DNA of 64,000 nucleotides from Candidatus Nitrosotenuis aquarius (GCF_002787055.1 NZ_CP024808.1:1452328-1516327), one strand, 5' to 3'; positions 1 through 8,365 are shown, counted from the stretch's first letter. Notes: generated by a model not told the origin, from the letters alone. Numbers and translations are program-made.

Positions 1-140
1 GGTTATGCTTGGGTTTTTCAGCTTCACAAATATTGGTTGTTTTGCAGTTTTTTAAATATAGATACAAGAATCTCACCGCTGAATATCAGAGATGAAAATT
101 GTATCATTTGTTTAATTTGTGACTTGTTGGGAATAGTTTC

Positions 141-1289
141 ATGAGCCTAGATGTAATCCATGATCACTTTTCGCAAATAATGCAAAAAAAGATCGACTCT
201 TTAATTGAAAAACCTGTAATAATACAGCCGGACTCGACTGTTTCTGAGGCAATCAGTTCTATAATACACAACAACTCCTTTGATGCATTTTGCAGGGAAA
301 AACACGTAACTCTAAACGTAAACACGCGAGACTTGCTCCTAGGAAAAGACATTGCACACATGAAGGTGAGGCCATTTTTGCACCCAATCTCGAGCCTGCA
401 AAGGGGCGATACCATAGAAAAGGCAGTAACTATTTTGACCCACAATAGAATTCGCTCAGCACCGGTAGTGGAAAACGATGAGATCGTAGGCGTCGTGCAC
501 GCAAGAGACATACTCAAGCTGGTGGCGGGCCTTGACAACAAATGGATAAAGGCAAACCAGATTTTCACGGCAAATCCTCTGGTAATAGAAAACAACACGC
601 TACTGAGCACGGCAAGAATGCTGATGAGCAGCAAAAGACTGGATCATCTCCCTGTGGTAAAAAAGGACAAGATCTCCCAGGTCCTCACATCGCATCACAT
701 GCTGTATACAATACTTCCATCAGAGCGGGTGGGAAAGGCAGACATTGGATCAAAGAAAATAAACAGGCTGGAATCGCCAGTTGGTAATCTTGGTACAAAT
801 AGAATGGCAAGCTGTGTGCCGATGGATGACCTAAACAAAATACTAGACGAGATGCTTCATGCAGACACGACATTCTGTCTTGTGTCGTTGTGGGACCAGC
901 TTCAGGGAATCATAACATATAGAGACATCTTGAACTTGCTTAGCACACGAGTCAAAAGCAAAGTTCCTCTCTTTATTGTAGGGATGCCAAAGGAAGACAA
1001 TTCTGGAATAATTGCGGAAAAATTCACAAAGATACTAGAGAAACTCCAGCGAGTCTATCCAGATGTGCAGGAGGCCAAGGTTTATGTCAAAAAGCACCAC
1101 GGAACTGGAAGCAGATACAACTATGACGTCTCTACAACAATCATAACTCCGCACCAGAGGTACATGTTTTCCAGAACTGGATACGATCTGAGCAAGGTCT
1201 TTGATGAAATCTCTGGCAGGCTGATGCGCCTGCTCTCAAAGAGGGCAAAAAAGCGCTACAAGCTTAGCGTCAGAAAAATAACACAATGA
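141..1289 (+). CDS. CBS-domain protein with HPF-like C-terminus
   Basis: 382 aa. Four CBS-like repeats fill roughly residues 15-270 (for example the stretch RSAPVVENDEIVGVVHARD). The last ~105 residues (from PLFIVGMP) have the pattern of a ribosome hibernation factor (S30AE/HPF) fold: a helix, basic strands around KVYVKKHHGTG, and a terminal helix rich in Lys/Arg. CBS pairs bind adenosyl ligands, so a nucleotide-gated ribosome-binding protein is the inferred role. The ATG start fits. The stop overlaps the next start by 4 nt, so it heads an operon with the PAC2 and Hsp20 genes. The CBS call is firm, the HPF-like call is by pattern only. Confidence 0.8.
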   Translation: MSLDVIHDHFSQIMQKKIDSLIEKPVIIQPDSTVSEAISSIIHNNSFDAFCREKHVTLNVNTRDLLLGKDIAHMKVRPFLHPISSLQRGDTIEKAVTILTHNRIRSAPVVENDEIVGVVHARDILKLVAGLDNKWIKANQIFTANPLVIENNTLLSTARMLMSSKRLDHLPVVKKDKISQVLTSHHMLYTILPSERVGKADIGSKKINRLESPVGNLGTNRMASCVPMDDLNKILDEMLHADTTFCLVSLWDQLQGIITYRDILNLLSTRVKSKVPLFIVGMPKEDNSGIIAEKFTKILEKLQRVYPDVQEAKVYVKKHHGTGSRYNYDVSTTIITPHQRYMFSRTGYDLSKVFDEISGRLMRLLSKRAKKRYKLSVRKITQ

Positions 1290-1996
1290 CGGCAAAAAGG
1301 CCTGCAAAAATACTTCTTCTTGGCTTTCCGGGAAACGGCCTAATAGGCACATTTACCATATCGTATCTGATATCGCACCTAAAAATGAGGCTAGTTGGAG
1401 ATATCGGCCATCCTGACTTGCCGCCAACACTATTTGTGGAAAACGGTGAGATTCTCAGCCCAATTCGAATCTACCGCAAGGACAACATTTACGCAATAAT
1501 ATCTGACATTCCAATTTTTCCCGAAGTCGCAGTCGAGTTTGTCTCGTCTGTTGCCCAGTTTTGTAAGAAAAACAAAATCGGCAAAGTAATTGTTCCAAGC
1601 GGAGTGGACACGCAAAGCACCGATTCCAAGGACGCAAAAACGTACGGCCTTGCAACTGATGTATCATTTGAGAAACTAATGTATGAAAATGATGTGCCCA
1701 AGTTTTTGGCAGGCTCTATTATTGGAACGGACGCAACCGTGATTTCGACTTTTAGCAACTATGGGATTCCCCTTTTGGTATTGTATACATCATGCCATCC
1801 TTTCTTTCCAGATCCGCAGGCAGCAATCTTTGCAATCACGTCTCTTGCCAAGGTGCTAAAAATCCAGGTCGATACAAAGGACATCCAAAAGCGAGTTGAC
1901 TATTTGCGAATCCAGCACAGAAACCTGATGCAGGAAACACTTGATGTGCTGCAGGAAAAGCAGGCACCACCAAAGGTTCCGCCAATTTACCGGTGA
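1286..1996 (+). CDS. PAC2 family protein (proteasome assembly chaperone-like)
   Basis: 236 aa. The N-terminus KILLLGFPGNGLIGTFT is the characteristic PAC2 glycine-rich start, followed by a Rossmann-like core (VIVPSGVDTQ, ADPQ-type segments) and a C-terminal helix. PAC2 proteins are ATP-grasp-neighbour/proteasome-assembly chaperone homologues widespread in archaea; the exact substrate is not known. It overlaps the upstream CBS gene and the downstream Hsp20 gene by 4 nt each (ATGA), which indicates translational coupling and a shared protein-quality-control theme. Confidence 0.85.
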   Translation: MTAKRPAKILLLGFPGNGLIGTFTISYLISHLKMRLVGDIGHPDLPPTLFVENGEILSPIRIYRKDNIYAIISDIPIFPEVAVEFVSSVAQFCKKNKIGKVIVPSGVDTQSTDSKDAKTYGLATDVSFEKLMYENDVPKFLAGSIIGTDATVISTFSNYGIPLLVLYTSCHPFFPDPQAAIFAITSLAKVLKIQVDTKDIQKRVDYLRIQHRNLMQETLDVLQEKQAPPKVPPIYR

Positions 1997-2361
1997 TGAA
2001 AATGGACTACGAGTTTTATCCTGTCTTTTGGTTTGGCGACGATCTGGAGCAAAAGGTACTGGCTCCGCTCAGCTGCATCAGGGAGCACGAATCAAAATGG
2101 GTGCTAGAGTTTGATCTGCCTCTGGTAGACAAAAAAGACATCAATGTTTTTGTCGACTCGGATTCCATAACGATAGAGGCAAAGCTAAAGGAGACATACT
2201 GCGATGAACACCAGAAAAGCTACCAGTATGAATATTTCAAAAAGAACACGTCTCTGCCAAAAAACGTGGATTCTGGCAAAATCACGGCTAAATTTTCCGA
2301 TGGCAGACTAGTCATTGTGTTGCCAAAGGCGTTTCAGGGAAAGAAAATCTCAATAGACTAG
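1993..2361 (+). CDS. Small heat shock protein, Hsp20/alpha-crystallin family
   Basis: 122 aa. An alpha-crystallin domain occupies residues ~25-120: the strand EFDLPLVDKKDINVFVD, the SLPKNVDSGKITAKFSDGRLVIVLPK signature (split here as SLPKNVDSGK then FSDGRLVIVLPK). Family members are ATP-independent holdases that form oligomers. It lacks the long N-terminal arm and the C-terminal I-x-I tail seen in many Hsp20s, so oligomerisation may differ. It is the last gene of the CBS-PAC2-Hsp20 operon and overlaps the convergent gene at 2358 by 4 nt. Confidence 0.85.
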   Translation: MMKMDYEFYPVFWFGDDLEQKVLAPLSCIREHESKWVLEFDLPLVDKKDINVFVDSDSITIEAKLKETYCDEHQKSYQYEYFKKNTSLPKNVDSGKITAKFSDGRLVIVLPKAFQGKKISID

Positions 2362-2621
2362 GAAAAAATCTCGTCAACTTTCTTTCTGTACCCGGACACA
2401 AGCTGCCCGAATTCCGCAAAGTCTTGTTCTGTTGGGGAGATCATCCTCATGGCAAACTGGCCCAAAAACACGGAAAATGCGTTGCCCACTATAACATTAA
2501 AGGATGCGTCTGCCAGATTCAGGCCAGGAAATGCCGTCTTGATAAACGGCTGATACGCCTTTGTCTGTCCTAGGAGCATCTCGATGTGGTTTTTCATATA
2601 ATCCGAGATTTCTTTTTGCAT
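2358..2621 (-). CDS. Small hypothetical protein
   Basis: 87 aa, no recognised family. It is predicted to be mainly helical (MQKEISDYMKNHIEMLL start; C-terminal basic helix GYRKKVDEIFS) with a hydrophobic centre around FNVIVGNAFSVFLG that is short for a membrane span. The ATG start is preceded by an AT-rich region shared with the divergent gene at 2762. It is probably a conserved thaumarchaeal cytosolic protein; no function is proposed. Confidence 0.65.
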   Translation of the reverse strand: MQKEISDYMKNHIEMLLGQTKAYQPFIKTAFPGLNLADASFNVIVGNAFSVFLGQFAMRMISPTEQDFAEFGQLVSGYRKKVDEIFS

Positions 2622-2761
2622 TGGTTTTTGAAAGAATGCGAATTATAAAATCATCAAGTAAATTATCAAACTTGAGATTTTTGCATGATTGTAATTTGGG
2701 ATTGCAAAATATGTGTGAGAATTGCTGCTCAAAGATTTTTATTTGATGGTGCAATAGCGGT

Positions 2762-3190
2762 GTGAGTTTGGTAGAATGGAATGAGCTCATAATAGAATCA
2801 GTAATTTTATCCGTGATAATTTTTGGCGCAGTCTTTGTCGAGCACTGGATTTATCGAAGGATGCAAAAAACTGAGGACAGTTCCGCAAGAAAAAAAATCC
2901 TACTGTTAATCAAAGAAGACCTCACAAGGAAAATCCGATTCATAAACGAGTCTACAAAATACAAGGACTACAAGCCGTTTTTTACAAGCGTCTGGGATTC
3001 TGTGATTATTTCTGGCAAGCAGACAATTTTGCCGTTTGATCTGATAAAAAATCTAGAGCACACATACTCATGGATGAAATACTATAACACCGAGCTAAAA
3101 CAGCAGGGGCCGCAAAACGAGCAAACACTAGTAGAGCTCCTAGGCGAGATAAGAAAAGCCACCGAATCCTCCCTTGAGAGTCTAAAATAA
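2762..3190 (+). CDS. Membrane-anchored hypothetical protein
   Basis: 142 aa from a GTG start. One N-terminal membrane segment (IIESVILSVIIFGAVFVEHW, residues ~9-28) is followed by a basic stretch and a helical cytosolic domain (residues ~40-142). No family is recognised. It is divergent from the gene ending at 2358 and stands alone ahead of the DUF151 gene. The topology resembles a single-pass anchor with a cytoplasmic helical domain. Confidence 0.6.
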   Translation: MSLVEWNELIIESVILSVIIFGAVFVEHWIYRRMQKTEDSSARKKILLLIKEDLTRKIRFINESTKYKDYKPFFTSVWDSVIISGKQTILPFDLIKNLEHTYSWMKYYNTELKQQGPQNEQTLVELLGEIRKATESSLESLK

Positions 3191-3256
3191 TCCCCTTATT
3201 TTCAGTGCTGAAAATCATATTCTTTGATTTTATCTTTCAACGACTAGGTAAACTCG

Positions 3257-3724
3257 ATGAAAATTGACGAACAGCAAGACGCAGACTATGAAACCGTCAC
3301 AATCTCAGGCCTAGGCCTAATTGATCATCTGGGCGTAATTGTCCTCAAATCAATTGACGGAAAGGAATTCCACATGACTGCGTTTTCTGCCGAAGTTGCA
3401 CAATACATAGCAAATTTCATGGACGGCAAGCGCGAGCAAGTACCTACCATTTACAACATGTTTGAGCAAATGTGCGAGGAAAACGAGCTGGTCCTAGTCA
3501 AGGTCAAAATTTACGAGACTGGCGGAATTTTCCGGGCAAACCTGTACTTTACTGGCAAAAAAGATGTCTTGCTCAAGTATTATCGCGCTTCTGACGCCGT
3601 AACGCTTGCAACATTTTACAATGTCCCAATATTGGTTCGAAAAGACCTACTAAAGGAACCAGAGCCGGAACCGCAAATCAAGTCTCCAAAAAATGGCGGT
3701 TCCATCGAATCCGAGAAAAAATGA
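3257..3724 (+). CDS. DUF151 / bifunctional nuclease-domain protein
   Basis: 155 aa. Residues ~15-130 match the BFN (DUF151) pattern: conserved IVLKSIDGKEFHMTAFSAEVAQYI, then the R-A-S-D-A-V-T-L-A segment near the domain end, in the usual position of the family's RPSDAIALA. Some family members are DNase/RNases, others bind partners only; activity here is inferred. A charged Pro/Glu-rich tail (residues ~136-155) is extra. Monocistronic, ATG start. Confidence 0.8.
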   Translation: MKIDEQQDADYETVTISGLGLIDHLGVIVLKSIDGKEFHMTAFSAEVAQYIANFMDGKREQVPTIYNMFEQMCEENELVLVKVKIYETGGIFRANLYFTGKKDVLLKYYRASDAVTLATFYNVPILVRKDLLKEPEPEPQIKSPKNGGSIESEKK

Positions 3725-3788
3725 CACGAAATTCAGATTTGAGAATTATGCTATTGTGTAATAAATAACAAAGCCAACCATACCGCCA

Positions 3789-4265
3789 ATGACCAAGGAC
3801 GATAAACAAAAAACCGAACTTGCACCGGCTTGGCCTCTAAACTGGCAAAGCCTAGATAAGGCATTTGAGAACTTTAGAAAAGAGTTTGAAAAATCGTTTG
3901 CGTCTTTTCCTTCCTTTCCGTCGATGCAAAAATTGTCTGCGCTGTCCTGCGACATAGTGGACGAAGGCGACAAATACGTAGTCAAAGCCGAGATGCCCGG
4001 AATAAAAAAGGACGAAGTAAAGCTGAATGTCTTTGATAATTCACTAGAAATATCTGCACAGCACAAAGAAGAGGAAGAAGAAAAGAAAAAGAACTATCTG
4101 CGAAAGGAGCGAAGCGAGGTCTCGTACTATAGGACGCTACCCCTGCCAGAAAAGGTAGTCTCAGACAAGACCTCTGCAAAGCTGAGCGACGGCGTGTTGA
4201 GTATTACCATACCAAAAGCAACACCTACCCCAAAGCCAAAGTCAAGCTCGATTCAAGTTCAATAA
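3789..4265 (+). CDS. Small heat shock protein, Hsp20 family
   Basis: 158 aa, the second Hsp20 in the window. Residues ~50-150 form the alpha-crystallin domain (KYVVKAEMPGIKKDEVKL; LPLPEKVVSDKTSAKLSDGV; LSITIPKA). The Lys/Glu-rich insert at ~95-110 and the Pro/Lys-rich tail are typical. The N-terminal arm is longer than in the copy at 1993, so this is the more canonical oligomer-forming holdase. A run of T residues follows the stop. Confidence 0.9.
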   Translation: MTKDDKQKTELAPAWPLNWQSLDKAFENFRKEFEKSFASFPSFPSMQKLSALSCDIVDEGDKYVVKAEMPGIKKDEVKLNVFDNSLEISAQHKEEEEEKKKNYLRKERSEVSYYRTLPLPEKVVSDKTSAKLSDGVLSITIPKATPTPKPKSSSIQVQ

Positions 4266-4282
4266 TTTTTTTATTTTTTTTA
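4264..4282 (+). terminator. T-rich terminator after Hsp20
   Basis: The 15-nt gap between the convergent stops at 4265 and 4280 is almost entirely T on the plus strand (runs of 7 and 8 T). Archaeal RNA polymerase terminates at such T tracts without a hairpin, so this fits the end of the plus-strand transcript. Confidence 0.5.
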
Positions 4283-4867
4283 ATAGTCGTGCTCTGAAAA
4301 GTCAGATCCCAGCGATATTGTAGCTATTACTGTGGATTCTGTTGTTTGGCACTTTAGCTTTTGGTTTGGCAAAAATTCCGCAAATATCTCCTTGAGAAGC
4401 TGTTCTGTAAATAGCGACCATTTTACACCCAAGTTGTGCTGTATGACAAAATGGTGTATGGCACCTTCCACTCTGTGATCTGAGAGCATTCCAGAGGCGC
4501 GCATATAGTCTTCTAGTGTTTCAATGCAGCGCTTTAGATCATAGTTGCCCTTCATGAATAGTACCGATTCCTTGATTACTGGCTTGATTGACTCTATTAC
4601 CTGGTTTATCTGGACCCAGTCAAAGTTTTGGCCCATCGTCTCTAGAATCTTTTTTGGTACGGGTATGATGCCTATTTTGTCTGCAAATCTGTCCCAGACT
4701 AGGTATTTTTCTAAAATCTGCTTTACTAGTACATTGTGCGAGATGTTTTTTTGCATTGCCTCTGTTTCCAGCTCTTCGACTACCTTGGCCGGCAATCTGT
4801 AGGTGATGCTACGGGTGGTTTCTTTTTTTGGCGGATGCTGCTTTCTTCTTGGTATGCTTGTTTCCAA
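4280..4867 (-). CDS. Hypothetical protein with ribbon-helix-helix-like N-terminus
   Basis: 195 aa from a TTG start. After a basic leader, the segment RSITYRLPAKVVEELETEA at ~19-37 followed by NVLVKQILEKY looks like a ribbon-helix-helix DNA-binding fold. The rest (~60-195) is an uncharacterised helical domain. It ends with an acidic, aromatic tail. A transcriptional regulator is plausible. It lies downstream of, and is transcribed in the same direction as, the CBS gene at 4906 (38-nt gap). Confidence 0.6.
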   Translation of the reverse strand: METSIPRRKQHPPKKETTRSITYRLPAKVVEELETEAMQKNISHNVLVKQILEKYLVWDRFADKIGIIPVPKKILETMGQNFDWVQINQVIESIKPVIKESVLFMKGNYDLKRCIETLEDYMRASGMLSDHRVEGAIHHFVIQHNLGVKWSLFTEQLLKEIFAEFLPNQKLKCQTTESTVIATISLGSDFSEHDY

Positions 4868-4905
4868 CTGGAGATCTTTACTTTACTATACTATACTACA
4901 TAATT

Positions 4906-5763
4906 CTAGCGGAATGTTTTGTATTTTTCCAAGAGTTTTGCGTGCGTTATTACTTGGCTAAACGCTCGTACCACGTCTGCTTTTGTGACAATTCCTGTAA
5001 GCTTGTTGTTTTTTAGCACAATTACTGGAACTCCGCTGATGTTGTTTTTTGCCATGAGGTCAGCCGCAGTTGCCAAGTCATCGTCTGACTCTACAATAAG
5101 AATCTCATACTTGATAAACTCGCCAACTTTTTTGTCTTCGGTTGTCCCCCCTGGCAACAAATAATCGCGAATTTTTGCAATTGATTTTTTGAAATACTCA
5201 CTGTGCTTTAGAAAATCATTTGTCGTGATTATTCCCTTTGCATTTCCCTTATGATCCGTTACCACAAGGCGCGAAGTCTTGTTGTTGTTTATGATGTCCA
5301 GCGCAAATCCTAGCGAGTCAGATTCTCTACATGTTATTACCTTGTCTGTCATATAGTCGCGTACCTTGTATTTTCCTGGATACATCTTGGCGTAATGCCT
5401 GTTGATGTCTGTCTGGGTGGTAATCCCCACTACGTCGCCCTGATCGTCTACTACTACTATGGAGCCGATCCTAAAAGTATCCATTCTTGTGGCGCATTGG
5501 GAGAGGTGGTCTGCCTGGCCGGCCGTTATAGTGATGACGTTTGTCTTCATTATTTCTTTTAGCCGTATTTCATCTAGCGCTCTTGCAGTAGTGTCGTTTT
5601 CTAAAAATGCGTTAATGTCGCGCTCTGTTATTATTCCGACTGGCTTTTTGTTTTTTACAATTACTATTCGCTTGACAAAGTTTGTCTTCATCATTCCTAG
5701 GGCGTCATGGATGGTGTCGTTTTCTGTTAGGGTAAACACTGGTGATGAATACAACTCGTCCAT
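4906..5763 (-). CDS. Four-CBS-domain protein
   Basis: 285 aa made of two CBS pairs: residues ~1-125 (VKRIVIVKNKKPVGIITERDINAFL split as KPVGIITERDI) and ~130-280 (NNISGVPVIVLKNNKLTGIV). ATG start. No effector domain, so it is probably a ligand-binding regulatory subunit sensing AMP/ATP/SAM-like ligands. It is a paralogue of the proteins at 8752 and 13957; such stand-alone CBS proteins are numerous in thaumarchaea. Partner unknown. Confidence 0.88.
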   Translation of the reverse strand: MDELYSSPVFTLTENDTIHDALGMMKTNFVKRIVIVKNKKPVGIITERDINAFLENDTTARALDEIRLKEIMKTNVITITAGQADHLSQCATRMDTFRIGSIVVVDDQGDVVGITTQTDINRHYAKMYPGKYKVRDYMTDKVITCRESDSLGFALDIINNNKTSRLVVTDHKGNAKGIITTNDFLKHSEYFKKSIAKIRDYLLPGGTTEDKKVGEFIKYEILIVESDDDLATAADLMAKNNISGVPVIVLKNNKLTGIVTKADVVRAFSQVITHAKLLEKYKTFR

Positions 5764-5840
5764 GGCTAGAAAGCCACGCCTAGTGATTTAAAACAAATTT
5801 CGATTATCAATGCTGGATTTCAAAAATTGGAAATTAGTCC

Positions 5841-6173
5841 CTAATTTGCCATATTAGGAACGATCTCGACTTCTAGGTTGCCTCCATTAAACGTCGAAGT
5901 CATCGCCTTTACCTTGCTTTTGTACAAAAAGTGCTTTTTGCCCTCCTGTGTTATCGAGCCGGAGATGGCAAGCAATTTGTTGTCGTGCAGGATCTGTAGC
6001 CTGCGGTAGACGGTGCTAATTGGGATCTTGCAGTCTGCAGAGATCTCTATTGCCGCCTTTGGCGTACTCATTGTGGCTTCAATTATTGCCCGGCAGTACT
6101 TGTCGGACATTATTCCCAGGATAACGCCTTTGCGGTCGTCATCGATTTTTCTTCCTTCAAGCTGAACTTGCAT
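5841..6173 (-). CDS. Winged-helix transcriptional regulator, paralogue of 8362
   Basis: 110 aa. The core (residues ~15-80) is an ArsR-like winged helix: KYCRAIIEATM, then AAIEISADCKIPISTVYRRL as the recognition helix, then a wing (HDNKLLAISGSI). The C-terminal ~30 residues form a strand-rich tail. The protein is ~60 percent identical by eye to the one at 8362 and both have a shared 25-bp promoter motif, suggesting autoregulation by twin regulators. ATG start. Confidence 0.82.
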   Translation of the reverse strand: MQVQLEGRKIDDDRKGVILGIMSDKYCRAIIEATMSTPKAAIEISADCKIPISTVYRRLQILHDNKLLAISGSITQEGKKHFLYKSKVKAMTSTFNGGNLEVEIVPNMAN

Positions 6174-6184
6174 GATACGGTATA

Positions 6185-6197
6185 ATCAAAATTTGAT
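6185..6197. promoter_or_regulatory. 13-bp palindrome upstream of winged-helix gene
   Basis: ATCAAAATTTGAT is a perfect palindrome around a central base, 12 nt upstream of the start of the minus-strand winged-helix gene. It resembles the ATCAAATTTGAT and ATCAGATCTGAT sites ahead of the UspA remnant and UspA gene at 37081 and 38924. A repressor site is inferred. Confidence 0.35.
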
Positions 6198-6206
6198 ATA
6201 TCGAGT

Positions 6207-6232
6207 AGGACTGCTTTGCCATGCAGTGCATT
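6207..6232. promoter_or_regulatory. Operator-like motif shared with 8362 gene
   Basis: TAGGACTGC followed by NNTNCC, R and TGCANTGCA occurs here and at 8709-8733, in both cases just upstream of one of the twin winged-helix genes. Conservation between two otherwise diverged promoters suggests a protein-binding site. Confidence 0.45.
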
Positions 6233-6244
6233 CAGACTGCCTAT

Positions 6245-6400
6245 ATGAGAAAATACACAAAATCAGGCATGATTGAGACACAATTTCCCAAATTCAAGTG
6301 GGGGACAATATCGGAAGGCAATGCGGGCCACACAAAATCCGAGTGGGGCAAGTCAGAGCCACGAATAATAATTGCGTACAGAATCAACTGGCAAGACTGA
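6245..6400 (+). CDS. Possible small protein (51 aa)
   Basis: An open frame of 51 codons from ATG to TGA, rich in Lys, Trp and Gly, with no recognised family. It is divergent from the winged-helix gene and converges with the Cys-rich gene at 6384-6506, overlapping it by 17 nt. No TATA box sits at the usual distance, so it could be untranslated leader or antisense sequence. Weakly supported. Confidence 0.3.
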   Translation: MRKYTKSGMIETQFPKFKWGTISEGNAGHTKSEWGKSEPRIIIAYRINWQD

Positions 6401-6506
6401 GCGTACACAGCTTTGATCTGCAGGCAAGACAGACATCGCTTCCATATTCTGCCTGGAAAAGGCAGGACTTGCAGATTTTGCATTTGCATTTTTCTAGCTT
6501 GGGCAT
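6384..6506 (-). CDS. Tiny Cys-rich zinc-binding protein (40 aa)
   Basis: 40 aa, ATG start, cysteines at 7, 9, 12, 15, 26, 29 and 34, basic otherwise. The pattern C-x-C-x2-C-x2-C then C-x2-C is a compact zinc-ribbon arrangement and parallels the 39-aa protein at 16479 (C-x-C-x2-C-x-C, C-x2-C). A TATA-like TTATTAG lies about 32 nt upstream of the ATG, fitting a leaderless transcript. Nucleic-acid or protein binding is possible; no function is claimed. Confidence 0.55.
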   Translation of the reverse strand: MPKLEKCKCKICKSCLFQAEYGSDVCLACRSKLCTLSLAS

Positions 6507-6577
6507 TTCGATGTAAGAATAGTAATTCGAACTAATAAGCACTCTGCACTAAAATCAAAACTGGAACAAACAATTCT

Positions 6578-6596
6578 AGTGCAATGCATTCGCACT
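6578..6596. promoter_or_regulatory. TGCA-rich inverted repeat upstream of secreted protein
   Basis: AGTGC and GCACT flank an AATGCATT core, a near-palindrome of 19 bp. The same TGCA-rich vocabulary is found upstream of both winged-helix genes (6207 and 8709), so the secreted protein that follows may be a target of those regulators. Confidence 0.35.
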
Positions 6597-6627
6597 GCTT
6601 ATCTTTTTGTTTGCAGACTTTTTCTTA

Positions 6628-7152
6628 ATGACTCCAACATATCTAGCACTAGCTGCAGCTCTCGTTGTTGTGTTTGCGACAACAAATGCATATGCAGAAA
6701 GCGACAGCGTAGGTGATCTGCACATCAAGACCGTCTTCAAATTTGCAAAAGGAATAGAAGAGGTAAACTCCTTCAAGGTCTTCACGCAAGACTTTGGCTA
6801 CAAGTGGTCCGAGACTCCATCATTTCAGTTGTGGGGTGCGGTAGGCGCTGACAAGGATCTCTTGTATGAAAACGCTGAGATCAGCTACGAGCGACGCGGA
6901 ATGGCGCACGACTCTGATAACGAGTTTGATGTGGATGTGTCTGTCACATACGGTATCAAAACACTAAGACAAATGGAATACACGGATTGTCGTGTGACAA
7001 ACTATTACGTCACCACGCTCCATGATGGTGATGAGACATTCTCTGGCAAGACCAAGTTTGTCTATGCAGATGTCTTTGCATTTGAGTGCGGCGGATACAA
7101 AATAATTCCGGCATCAAAGCTAAACAAAAATCTTGAAGCCCTAAAGGGCTAA
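6628..7152 (+). CDS. Secreted hypothetical protein
   Basis: 174 aa from the ATG at 6628 (a TTG at 6607 is possible but would put charged and aromatic residues before the signal). Signal peptide residues ~1-23 (LALAAALVVVFATTNAYA) with an A-Y-A cleavage site. The mature part is strand-rich with two cysteines (in YTDCRV and AFECGG) that could form a disulfide. No recognised family. The TGCA-rich inverted repeat lies ~32 nt upstream of the start. Confidence 0.7.
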   Translation: MTPTYLALAAALVVVFATTNAYAESDSVGDLHIKTVFKFAKGIEEVNSFKVFTQDFGYKWSETPSFQLWGAVGADKDLLYENAEISYERRGMAHDSDNEFDVDVSVTYGIKTLRQMEYTDCRVTNYYVTTLHDGDETFSGKTKFVYADVFAFECGGYKIIPASKLNKNLEALKG

Positions 7153-7163
7153 TACTCTTTTTC

Positions 7164-7592
7164 TTATTTTACCACAAGCACTGGCAATGAGCTCTTGTGC
7201 AAGACATAGTTTGATACGCTTCCAAAGAAGACTTCCTTTAGAGCACCAACTCCTCTTGCGCCAATCACTATGATGTCAAAATTCTTGTCCTTGGCAAACT
7301 TTACTATTGTGTGGCCTGCGTCGCCAAAGACTATCTTTTGCTCAAACATTACGCCATTTTGCGCGCAATATCTTTTTGCAAAGTCCATGATGTTTTGCGC
7401 TCCCCTGAGGCGCGGCTTTTCTGGATATCTGGGCGAGCGAAATGCAGGATGCGGCGCCCTTGGTATTACATAGATACCAGTGATGATTGCCTGGCATTGC
7501 CTAGCTAGGTATATTGCCTCGTTTAGGCCGCGAACCGAGTTCTTGGAGCCGTCCAGCGCAACAAGTATTCTTTGGTACTTGGTCTTTATCAT
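7164..7592 (-). CDS. Universal stress protein (UspA family)
   Basis: 142 aa from the ATG at 7592; an upstream in-frame extension is not UspA-like. Typical Rossmann-like fold: N-terminal ILVALDGSKNSVRGLNEAI, and the ATP-binding signature G-x2-G-x9-G-S: VIGARGVGALKEVFFGSVS (residues ~113-131), ending LPVLVVK. It therefore belongs to the ATP-binding class. One of five intact UspA genes in the window. Confidence 0.92.
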   Translation of the reverse strand: MIKTKYQRILVALDGSKNSVRGLNEAIYLARQCQAIITGIYVIPRAPHPAFRSPRYPEKPRLRGAQNIMDFAKRYCAQNGVMFEQKIVFGDAGHTIVKFAKDKNFDIIVIGARGVGALKEVFFGSVSNYVLHKSSLPVLVVK

Positions 7593-7710
7593 GTGGTGTA
7601 GTTTAGATGGAATATAATTAAAGCAATACAAAATTATCAAAAATGAAACTGAGTTTCTGATTTGATAATCAACTAGCCCTTTCAAATAACAAAATCACAA
7701 AACTATTCCC

Positions 7711-7836
7711 ATGGGAAAACAGTTCACATGTCCTTACTGCGAATCCAAATTTCCATCAAAAGAAGACCTCTCAAAACACATTGATAGAATCCATGATGGG
7801 TCTGGCCTGCTAGAAGGCGACACAAGACGATTCTGA
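7711..7836 (+). CDS. Tiny C2H2 zinc-finger protein (41 aa)
   Basis: 41 aa from ATG to TGA, one nucleotide ahead of the next ATG. A single classical finger C7-x2-C10-x12-H23-x4-H28 with the hydrophobic residues at the usual places (F14, L20). Short C2H2 proteins are common in thaumarchaea and crenarchaea and are presumed DNA-binding. It is very likely co-transcribed with the secreted protein at 7838. A TGATAATCAA element lies at 7663. Confidence 0.72.
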   Translation: MGKQFTCPYCESKFPSKEDLSKHIDRIHDGSGLLEGDTRRF

Positions 7837-7837
7837 T

Positions 7838-8365
7838 ATGAAATCTGTTTTGTTGTTTGCATTGGCTGTCATGCCAGGCATTGCGTTTGCCCAAATACAG
7901 GTCCAGCACACAGACATTGCGGAACTGATGATGAAAAAACACCAGATCACCGTGGAAGATACCGGCTTTACAATTTTCTATAGGTTTAGCACTGTAGGAG
8001 AAGGTGAAAGCTCCAATGAAGATACTATGGCACAAATAACATCGGTTGACATCAACAAGGAAAGAAAATCACTGGTAATATCCATAGATGACATAAACCA
8101 AGATGACCTCATGTCGGTGCGATTCTCAGAGGAATTGGTGTCTGCACAAGGAAAAAGGCTGGTCCTTTTAATTGACGGCGGGGAAAAAGGATACGAATCC
8201 AACACACAGGATGGCAAGCGTACAATGATCTTTGTCCTTCCCGAAGGCTCCAAACAAGTAGAGATAGTTGGAACAAGAGTGATTCCTGAGTTTCCATCTG
8301 CTGCCCTTGCCTTGGCAGCTATTGTGTCCAGCGTTGTCTTGGTACAAAAATTAAGAAAAAACTAG
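7838..8365 (+). CDS. Surface protein with PEF-CTERM-like sorting signal
   Basis: 175 aa. Signal peptide at residues 1-18 (MKSVLLFALAVMPGIAFA). The C-terminus has VIPEFPSAALALAAIVSS, a membrane segment and basic tail KLRKN: the PEF/PEFG-CTERM tripartite signal recognised by archaeosortases. The mature domain (~19-145) is strand-rich and unrecognised. It should be exported, processed and attached to the cell surface. It starts 1 nt after the C2H2 gene. Confidence 0.78.
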   Translation: MKSVLLFALAVMPGIAFAQIQVQHTDIAELMMKKHQITVEDTGFTIFYRFSTVGEGESSNEDTMAQITSVDINKERKSLVISIDDINQDDLMSVRFSEELVSAQGKRLVLLIDGGEKGYESNTQDGKRTMIFVLPEGSKQVEIVGTRVIPEFPSAALALAAIVSSVVLVQKLRKN

